Source: Betaproteobacteria bacterium
GTDB taxonomy: Bacteria; Pseudomonadota; Gammaproteobacteria; Burkholderiales; SG8-39
Assembly: GCA_019245555.1 (NCBI GenBank)
Contig: JAFARH010000378.1
Location: forward strand, 1 to 10,599
Reading direction: 5' to 3'
Length of the DNA: 10,599 bases
The translations under genes were made by a program, and so were the position numbers. Under the pieces are notes generated by a model. It worked only from the letters and a program-made list of their open reading frames with translations, searched no databases and was not told the DNA's origin. Shown piece by piece: positions 5,869 through 10,599 of the stretch. Numbering within the stretch: position 1 is the stretch's first letter; each line of letters starts with the position of its first letter.

Positions 5869-6522
5869 ATGACCGTAGATGCATTGGTCTTCGACGCGTA
5901 CGGCACGCTGTACGACGTCCACTCCGTCATTCGACGCTGCGAAACCTGCTTTCCCGGCAAGGGCACGCAGCTATCGCAGCTCTGGCGCGCGAAACAACTG
6001 GAATACACGTGGCAGCGCAGCCTCATGCAGCGCTATGTTCCCTTCTCCCAGGTCACACGCGAGGCATTGACGTATTCGTGCGCCGCACTGGGCCTATCGC
6101 ATCGCGAGCACGAAGAAGCATTGATGGCCGAGTACCTGCATCTCGCGCCGTTTCCGGAAGTGCCGGCTGCGCTCGAGCGGCTGAAGATGAAGCGCGCGAT
6201 TCTCTCCAACGGCTCGCCCGACCTGCTAGATCCCCTGGTGCACAACTCCGGATTCAAGTTCGACGCGGTGCTGAGCGTCGATGAATTGAAGATCTTCAAG
6301 CCCGCGCCGCAGGTCTATGAGCTGGCGGTGAAACGGCTCAACGTGCCGAAGGCACGCATCGGCTTCGTCTCGTCGAACTGCTGGGACGCGCTAGGCGCCA
6401 AATCATTCGGCTTCCGCGTCTACTGGATCAACCGCAGCGGCGCTCCGCTCGACCAGCTTGGCTTCACGCCTGACGAACAAATCAAATCCGTCGCTCATTT
6501 GCCAAATGCGGTTCTGCGCTAA
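5869..6522 (+). CDS. L-2-haloacid dehalogenase-type HAD hydrolase
   Basis: This 217-residue protein matches haloacid dehalogenase type II, which hydrolyses L-2-haloalkanoates to D-2-hydroxyacids through an aspartyl ester. The nucleophile is D9 in FDAYGTLYDV. R40 in LWRAKQLEYTW corresponds to the halide-binding arginine of characterised L-DEX enzymes. Motif II is LSNGSPDLL with S113/N114. Motif III is K144 in KIFKPAPQVYELA. SSNCWDALGAKSFGF carries D173, and WINRSG (186-191) is also family-typical. The full dehalogenase set is present, so a generic phosphatase is less likely, although many chromosomal homologues have unproven natural substrates. The start at ATG 5869 is set by the family N-terminus; the reading frame upstream is antisense to the synthetase. 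It is the first gene of a seven-gene run and its stop overlaps the Nudix gene by 17 nt. Confidence 0.9.
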   Translation: MTVDALVFDAYGTLYDVHSVIRRCETCFPGKGTQLSQLWRAKQLEYTWQRSLMQRYVPFSQVTREALTYSCAALGLSHREHEEALMAEYLHLAPFPEVPAALERLKMKRAILSNGSPDLLDPLVHNSGFKFDAVLSVDELKIFKPAPQVYELAVKRLNVPKARIGFVSSNCWDALGAKSFGFRVYWINRSGAPLDQLGFTPDEQIKSVAHLPNAVLR

Positions 6523-7033
6523 CTGCGGCTCGCAGGTCGTACAGCGTGTGCCGCCGGGCGACAGCCTGCCGCGGTGGGTGTGCGACGAATGCGGCGAGAT
6601 CCACTACCAGAACCCGAAGCTCGTCGTCGGCACGATCCCCGAGCACGAAGGCCGCATCCTCCTCTGCCGGCGGGCGATCGAGCCGCGCTATGGCTACTGG
6701 ACGCTGCCGGCGGGATTCATGGAGAACGATGAAACGACCGCCCAGGCCGCTGCGCGCGAGACGCAGGAGGAAGCCGGCGCGAACATCGAGATGGGCGAGG
6801 CCTTCACGCTGATCTCCGTGCCGCGCGTGAACCAGGTCCACCTGTACTACCGGGCTCGGCTGAAGAACCTTGAGTTCAAGCCTGGCGAAGAAACGCTCGA
6901 GGTGGCGCTCATGGACGAGGGCCAGATTCCCTGGAAGGAGATCGCCTTCCGCACCGTCGGCCTCACGCTTCAGCGCTGGTTTGCCGATCGCGGTCGAGGC
7001 ATTTTCGGATTCCACTCCGAGGACATCGCCTAG
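6506..7033 (+). CDS. Nudix hydrolase with N-terminal zinc ribbon
   Basis: This 175-residue protein begins with a four-cysteine zinc ribbon (C4, C7, C26, C29; CANCG and CDECG), followed by a Nudix domain. The Nudix box lies at 70-92 and fits G-x5-E-x7-RE-x2-EE-x-G exactly (G70, E76, R84, E85, E88, E89, G91), so metal-dependent hydrolysis of a nucleoside-diphosphate-X bond is expected. Zinc-ribbon Nudix proteins include NADH pyrophosphatases, but this one is shorter than NudC (about 257) and lacks a recognisable NudC C-terminal signature. ADP-ribose, NAD(H) or a related dinucleotide are possibilities, unproven. ATG 6506 was chosen because the zinc ribbon begins there; it overlaps the dehalogenase by 17 nt and has no Shine-Dalgarno, so coupling is likely. 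The next gene begins 3 nt after its stop. Confidence 0.88.
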   Translation: MRFCANCGSQVVQRVPPGDSLPRWVCDECGEIHYQNPKLVVGTIPEHEGRILLCRRAIEPRYGYWTLPAGFMENDETTAQAAARETQEEAGANIEMGEAFTLISVPRVNQVHLYYRARLKNLEFKPGEETLEVALMDEGQIPWKEIAFRTVGLTLQRWFADRGRGIFGFHSEDIA

Positions 7034-7036
7034 GAC

Positions 7037-7720
7037 ATGCAACGGCGCGATTTCATTGCCTTCTGCGCAGCCGCTGCAGCGGCACCTGTCCTTGCCGACG
7101 ACGCCCAGCCACGGCGCTATCCCCGCACCCGCCTCGTCGGTCAGAACGGCGCGCCGCTCCTTGCGAAGATGGTTCCGGTCAATCGCAACCTGATCTTTCA
7201 CTATCCGTACGCCGCGACACCCTGCTTCCTTTTGAACCTCGGCCGAGCAGCGACGCCGGCACATCTCAAGACAGCCGATGCAAAGGCCTACGAGTGGAAT
7301 GGAGGCGTAGGTGCAAATCGCTCGATCGTCGCGTATTCCGCGATCTGCGCGCACAAGCTTACCTACCCGACGCGCGACATCAGCTTCATCAGCTTCCGCG
7401 AGGAAAAGAGCGCGGGTAACAAGTTCGCTTCGGTGATCCATTGCTGCTCCGAGCACAGCCAATATGACCCGGCCGAAGGCGGCCGCGTCGTCGCCGGGCC
7501 CGCGCCGCAGCCGCTCGCCGCGATTCTCCTCGAGCACGATCCAGGCACCGACGAGGTCTACGCGGTCGGCACGCTCGGCGGCGAGCTCTTCAATGAGTTC
7601 TTCGAGAAGTACGCCTTCAGGCTCGAGATGGAGCTTGGCCGAACCGCGCGCGAAGCGGTGAACGGAACGAGCGTCGTCCAGCCGCTCGAGAACTACTGCC
7701 GGCAGCAGGTGAAGTGCTAG
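7037..7720 (+). CDS. Twin-arginine-exported Rieske [2Fe-2S] protein
   Basis: This 227-residue protein begins MQRRDFIAF, a Tat motif, followed by a run of alanines and a likely cleavage site near residue 20 (VLADDA). It therefore probably folds with its cofactor in the cytoplasm and is exported to the periplasm. The Rieske ligands are C104 and H106 (CAH) and C137 and H140 (CSEH, followed by SQYDP). GRVVAGPAPQPL (149-160) is the usual Rieske loop after box II. The gap of 30 residues between H106 and C137 is long. The two cysteines that make a disulfide in cytochrome bc1 Rieske proteins are missing (T109 and E139), whereas C136 precedes the ligand. So it is not PetA; the electron partner is unknown. 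It overlaps aat by 7 nt and sits in an otherwise cytoplasmic operon. Confidence 0.85.
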   Translation: MQRRDFIAFCAAAAAAPVLADDAQPRRYPRTRLVGQNGAPLLAKMVPVNRNLIFHYPYAATPCFLLNLGRAATPAHLKTADAKAYEWNGGVGANRSIVAYSAICAHKLTYPTRDISFISFREEKSAGNKFASVIHCCSEHSQYDPAEGGRVVAGPAPQPLAAILLEHDPGTDEVYAVGTLGGELFNEFFEKYAFRLEMELGRTAREAVNGTSVVQPLENYCRQQVKC

Positions 7721-8394
7721 CGTGGCTGGACAACGCTGACCCGTTTCCGCCGGTCGAGCGGGCGCTGAAGAATCCGAACGGGCTCCTCGCCGCTGGCGGC
7801 GACCTCTCCGTGCCGCGCCTGCTGGAAGCCTACCGGCGCGGCGTCTTTCCCTGGTACTCGGCGGCAGAGCCGATCCTCTGGTGGTCGCCTGACCCGCGCA
7901 TGGTGCTGCATTGCGACGAGCTCAAGGTGTCGCGCTCGCTTGCGAAGAGCGTGCGAAACAAGGGCTTTGAAGTACGCATCGACACGGCGTTCGACCGAGT
8001 GCTCGCCGGCTGCGCCGACCGCGAGGAAGGCACCTGGCTCGGCCGCGGCATGCGCGGGGCATACCTTGCGCTGCACCGCGCGGGTTACGCCCATTCCTTC
8101 GAGACCTGGCGAGACGGTGATCTGGTCGGCGGGCTCTACGGGGTGGCTGTGGGACGGATGTTCTTCGGAGAATCGATGTTCTCGCGTGCAACCGACGCCT
8201 CCAAAGTGGCACTTGTCGTGCTGGTGCAGGAACTGAAAGCGCGCTCCATCCCTCTCATCGACTGCCAGATGCACACGCCTCTCCTCGCCTCCCTGGGTGG
8301 ACGGGAAATCCCGCGCCGGGCCTTTTTGCGCGCTTTAGCCCCCTTGGTAAACTACCCGCAGGCTTCAGGAATCTGGACCCGTGTCACGACTTAA
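7714..8394 (+). CDS. aat: Leucyl/phenylalanyl-tRNA-protein transferase
   Basis: This 226-residue cytoplasmic enzyme transfers Leu or Phe from aminoacyl-tRNA to proteins with N-terminal Lys or Arg, making primary N-degrons for ClpS/ClpAP. Family signatures are all present: [10 protein letters not shown] (9-18), [11 protein letters not shown] (22-32), GVFPWYS (43-49), [12 protein letters not shown] (54-65), HSFETW (127-132), [19 protein letters not shown] (139-157), and [21 protein letters not shown] (181-201 in parts). The length is usual for the family. The start GTG 7714 overlaps the Rieske gene by 7 nt, with only a partial AGG (7707-7709) upstream. The 3' end overlaps bpt by 14 nt. The aat-bpt pairing is common in proteobacteria and supports shared control of the N-end-rule pathway. 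Confidence 0.96.
   Translation: MLAWLDNADPFPPVERALKNPNGLLAAGGDLSVPRLLEAYRRGVFPWYSAAEPILWWSPDPRMVLHCDELKVSRSLAKSVRNKGFEVRIDTAFDRVLAGCADREEGTWLGRGMRGAYLALHRAGYAHSFETWRDGDLVGGLYGVAVGRMFFGESMFSRATDASKVALVVLVQELKARSIPLIDCQMHTPLLASLGGREIPRRAFLRALAPLVNYPQASGIWTRVTT
8326..8353 (+). promoter_or_regulatory. Possible internal promoter for bpt-pyrD within the end of aat
   Basis: TTGCGC (8326-8331) and TAAACT (8348-8353) are 16 bases apart. The -10 is preceded by TGG, giving an extended -10 form, in a locally AT-richer patch at the end of aat. The predicted start near 8360 would give a leader of about 20 bases holding AGGA (8367-8370) ahead of the bpt GTG. The site lies in coding sequence, so chance is a real alternative. 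Confidence 0.3.
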
Positions 8395-9130
8395 CGACCT
8401 GCCGCATGCCGTACTGCAGTTCTATGTAACGGCGCCCTATCCGTGCAGCTACCTGCCGGATCGGATGGCGCGTTCGCAGGTCGCCACACCCAGCCACCTC
8501 ATCAATACGGAGCTCTACGGCGACCTCGTCAAGGCCGGCTTCCGCCGCAGCGGCATCTTCACCTACCGTCCGCATTGCGATGCCTGCCGCGCCTGCGTGC
8601 CGGTGCGCATCCCGGTGGCCGATTTCGTCGCCAGCCGCTCGCAGCGCCGGGCGTGGAAGCAGCATCAGGGCCTCGTCGCTCACGTGCAGCCACTCAAGTT
8701 TCGCCTCGAGCACTACGCGCTCTACCTGCGCTACCAGTCGAAGCGCCATTCAGGCGGCGGCATGGACAACGACAGCCGCGACCAGTATTCGCACTTCCTG
8801 CTGCAAAGCCGCGTCGATACGCGGCTCCTTGAATTCCGCGACGCCGGGCAGCTCGTCATGGTGTCGATCGTCGACTTCCTGCCCGACGGCCTTTCGTCGG
8901 TCTACACGTTTTACGAGCCCGACCGCCGCGGCGCGAGCTTCGGCACGTACAACGTGATGTGGCAGATCGAGCAGTGCCGCCGCCTCGGCCTGCCGTACCT
9001 GTATCTGGGCTACTGGATCCGCGAGAGCCCGAAGATGGCCTACAAGTCCAAGTTCGAGCCGATCGAGGGCTTCATGGGCGGCGTCTGGCGTCGCCTGGGC
9101 CGTCGGCAAACGGAAGAGACGCGCGTTTGA
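8381..9130 (+). CDS. bpt: Aspartate/glutamate leucyltransferase (bacterial ATE-type)
   Basis: This 249-residue enzyme is the bacterial homologue of eukaryotic arginyltransferase. Characterised Bpt proteins transfer leucine from Leu-tRNA to N-terminal Asp or Glu, generating substrates for ClpS/ClpAP. Signatures are [13 protein letters not shown] (22-34), the cysteine cluster [14 protein letters not shown] (65-78), [17 protein letters not shown] (124-140), [17 protein letters not shown] (172-188), and [18 protein letters not shown] (208-225). C22, C66, C69 and C72 match conserved cysteines, which in eukaryotic ATE1 have been linked to metal or Fe-S binding; whether this applies here is inference. 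The start GTG 8381 overlaps aat by 14 nt, with AGGA ten bases upstream. The stop overlaps the pyrD start as TTGA. Confidence 0.95.
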   Translation: MSRLNDLPHAVLQFYVTAPYPCSYLPDRMARSQVATPSHLINTELYGDLVKAGFRRSGIFTYRPHCDACRACVPVRIPVADFVASRSQRRAWKQHQGLVAHVQPLKFRLEHYALYLRYQSKRHSGGGMDNDSRDQYSHFLLQSRVDTRLLEFRDAGQLVMVSIVDFLPDGLSSVYTFYEPDRRGASFGTYNVMWQIEQCRRLGLPYLYLGYWIRESPKMAYKSKFEPIEGFMGGVWRRLGRRQTEETRV

Positions 9131-10131
9131 GCCTGTACGGGCTCGCACGTCCCCTTCTTTTTTCCCTAGACGAAGAGAACGCCCACCAGCTTGCGCTGCG
9201 CGCCGCCGGGCTAGCGGGCATCTTCGCTCCGCCCATACCGCGCAGCCCGGTGCGGGCCATGGGCATCGAGTTCCCGAATCCGATCGGCCTTGCCGCGGGC
9301 CTCGACAAGAACGCGGAACACATCGATGCGATGGCCGCGCTGGGCTTCGGCTTCATCGAGGTCGGCACCGTCACGCCCCGCGCACAGCCCGGTAATCCGC
9401 GTCCGCGCCTCTTCCGCCTTCCAGAGCGCGAGGCAATCATCAATCGCTTCGGCTTCAACAATGTCGGCGTCGATGCCTTCATCGCCAACGTTCGCCGCTC
9501 GCGCTGGAATGGCGTCATAGGAATCAACATCGGCAAGAACGCCGATACGCCGGCCGAGCGCGCAGTTGATGACTATGCGACCGGCCTCGCGAAGGTCTAC
9601 CCACACGCAGCGTACGTGACCATCAACATCTCCTCGCCAAACACGAAGGGACTGCGCACGCTACAGGAAGCTCATCATCTGGATGCTCTGCTGGGGCGCC
9701 TGACGAGCATGCGAAAAGACCTCGCGCAGCGCCATGGCAATTCCGTGCCGCTCGTCGTGAAGGTCGCGCCTGACCTAAGCGCGGACGAAATCCAGGCAAT
9801 CGCCGATTCGGTGCGCCGCCATCGCATCGACGGCTTGATTGCGACCAACACCACCGTTTCGCGCGCAGGCGTCGAAGGCCTCCGCCACGCAAACGAAGCC
9901 GGAGGGCTTTCCGGCGCTCCCGTCCGCGAGATGGCGACCCGGGTCCTGGCAGCCTTTGCTACCGCGCTGAAGGGCGAAGTCGCGCTGATCGGTGCGGGCG
10001 GCATCATGTCCGGCGCGCATGCGGCGGAGAAGTTCCGCGCCGGCGCATCGCTCGTGCAGCTCTACACCGGCCTCATCTACCGCGGCCCCGACCTCGTCTC
10101 CGAATGCGCATCGGCATTCCGCGCGAAATAA
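9127..10131 (+). CDS. pyrD: Dihydroorotate dehydrogenase (quinone), class 2
   Basis: This 334-residue FMN enzyme oxidises dihydroorotate to orotate in UMP synthesis and passes electrons to quinone at the inner membrane. Class 2 features are the N-terminal amphipathic extension with [15 protein letters not shown] (6-20), [14 protein letters not shown] (51-64, FMN-binding K61), [17 protein letters not shown] (78-94), INRFGFNN (105-112), and the catalytic serine S170 in [11 protein letters not shown] (167-177). VKVAPDL, TNTT and GAGGIMSG complete the FMN site. The length equals that of E. coli PyrD (336). The start TTG 9127 was chosen because it gives the conserved N-terminus, overlaps the bpt stop as TTGA, and has GGAAGAG (9112-9118) eight bases upstream. 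The reading frame stays open to 8959, but that part is a shadow of bpt. The 3' end overlaps the next gene by 28 nt. Confidence 0.95.
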   Translation: MSLYGLARPLLFSLDEENAHQLALRAAGLAGIFAPPIPRSPVRAMGIEFPNPIGLAAGLDKNAEHIDAMAALGFGFIEVGTVTPRAQPGNPRPRLFRLPEREAIINRFGFNNVGVDAFIANVRRSRWNGVIGINIGKNADTPAERAVDDYATGLAKVYPHAAYVTINISSPNTKGLRTLQEAHHLDALLGRLTSMRKDLAQRHGNSVPLVVKVAPDLSADEIQAIADSVRRHRIDGLIATNTTVSRAGVEGLRHANEAGGLSGAPVREMATRVLAAFATALKGEVALIGAGGIMSGAHAAEKFRAGASLVQLYTGLIYRGPDLVSECASAFRAK

Positions 10132-10599
10132 AGGACGGCGAGTTCCGCGTTGCGCTGACTCCCGCCGCGGTCGCCCAGCTAAAGGACGTGGTGGTCGAAC
10201 CCGGCGCCGGTGCCGGCGTTGGCTTCAGCGATGCGCAGTACGTCAAAGCCGGTGCGACCCTCGGCGACGCTTGGGCTTGCGACCTGATCGTCAAGGTGAA
10301 GGAAGTGCTGCCGCCCGAGTACGGCAAGGCGCGGCGTGGCCAGATCATCTGCGGCTTCCACCAGCTCACGGCGGACCCTGAGCAATTGGCGGCAGCCGTG
10401 GCGAGCGGTGCGACTTATCTCGTCTATCACACGGTGGGGGAATCGAGCGGCCGCTACCCGATCCTCGCGCCGATGTCGGCAATCGCCGGACGCCTTGCCG
10501 TCCAGGTCGGCGCCTGGTGCTTGCAGCGCCAAAACGGCGGCAGCGGTGTCCTGCTCCCAGGCCTTGATGGCGTACCACCGGGGGGAGTCGTGATCATCG
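10104..10599 (+). CDS. ald: Alanine dehydrogenase/PNT-family protein, 5' part only
   Basis: The frame is open from ATG 10104 to the window edge (165 codons, no stop), so the gene is cut by the window. The start [20 protein letters not shown] is the classical AlaDH/PNT N-terminus with pyruvate-binding R15. VKVKE (63-67, K66), the region around H86 (CGFHQLTAD) and [21 protein letters not shown] follow, then [21 protein letters not shown], which leads into the NAD-binding fold. In the family this enzyme interconverts L-alanine and pyruvate with NAD. Compared with canonical Ald, about ten residues are missing before VVVEPGAG (the usual GHxVxVE segment is shortened), and YLHLA and YETV are changed to GFHQL and YHTV. 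It is therefore a divergent member and its substrate is less certain. It overlaps pyrD by 28 nt with no Shine-Dalgarno. Confidence 0.8.
   Translation, partial: MRIGIPREIKDGEFRVALTPAAVAQLKDVVVEPGAGAGVGFSDAQYVKAGATLGDAWACDLIVKVKEVLPPEYGKARRGQIICGFHQLTADPEQLAAAVASGATYLVYHTVGESSGRYPILAPMSAIAGRLAVQVGAWCLQRQNGGSGVLLPGLDGVPPGGVVII

Noticed and set aside
6482..7537. 351-codon minus-strand frame across the Nudix and Rieske genes
   Set aside because: Both plus-strand genes have complete motif sets; the antisense frame shows no family motif and follows codon-position bias.
7037..7720. Calling the Rieske protein PetA of cytochrome bc1
   Set aside because: No N-terminal anchor typical of PetA is evident, bc1 disulfide cysteines are absent, and no cytochrome b or c1 genes are adjacent.
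8302..8327. CGGG-AAAT-CCCG hairpin plus downstream T5 near the end of aat, possible terminator
   Set aside because: The T run is separated from the hairpin by nine GC-rich bases and the site is inside aat; it would cut off bpt and pyrD.

Overview
The window looks like ordinary chromosomal DNA from a GC-rich proteobacterium, most likely a betaproteobacterium. The main support is the compact run aat - bpt (N-end-rule leucyltransferases) - pyrD (quinone-linked class 2 dihydroorotate dehydrogenase). Other support is a tRNA gene with an encoded CCA, a twin-arginine Rieske protein, and exported peptidase and lipoprotein genes. I see no phage, transposase, CRISPR or defence genes.

Layout. Bases 1-126 hold no confident gene. 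They contain a 31-base inverted partial copy of the neighbouring tRNA, then a promoter whose -10 box sits in the loop of a GC-rich palindrome. tRNA-Arg(CCT) follows (127-202). Next are an exported M3-family oligoendopeptidase (227-2083), a 179-base spacer with an AT-rich patch and a good sigma70-like promoter, and a small putative lipoprotein with internal repeats (2263-2676). A strong intrinsic terminator comes next, with its U-tract ending four bases before the start codon of a MaoC-like hydratase (2730-3170). On the minus strand, an acyl-CoA synthetase (5851-4211) is joined through a TTGA stop/start overlap to a SelD-N-terminal-like FAD oxidoreductase (4214-3171). The stop codon of the oxidoreductase abuts that of the MaoC gene.

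From 5869 to the right edge seven plus-strand genes are packed into one apparent operon: L-2-haloacid dehalogenase-type HAD, Zn-ribbon Nudix hydrolase, Tat-type Rieske protein, aat, bpt, pyrD, and the 5' part of an alanine-dehydrogenase-family gene that runs off the window. All junctions are overlaps of 4-28 nt except one 3-nt gap. The synthetase and HAD genes diverge from start codons only 17 bases apart, with no Shine-Dalgarno on either side, which suggests leaderless transcripts.

Functionally, the MaoC/synthetase/oxidoreductase group suggests acyl-CoA metabolism. aat and bpt together extend secondary N-degrons (Lys/Arg and Asp/Glu) with leucine or phenylalanine for ClpS/ClpAP. pyrD is the fourth step of UMP synthesis. 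I did not find a convincing new multi-gene system. The more interesting signals are in expression architecture (terminator next to a start codon, leaderless divergent pair, palindromic -10 regions, TTGA couplings) and in a few atypical proteins (Rieske, shortened AlaDH-like protein, repeat lipoprotein).
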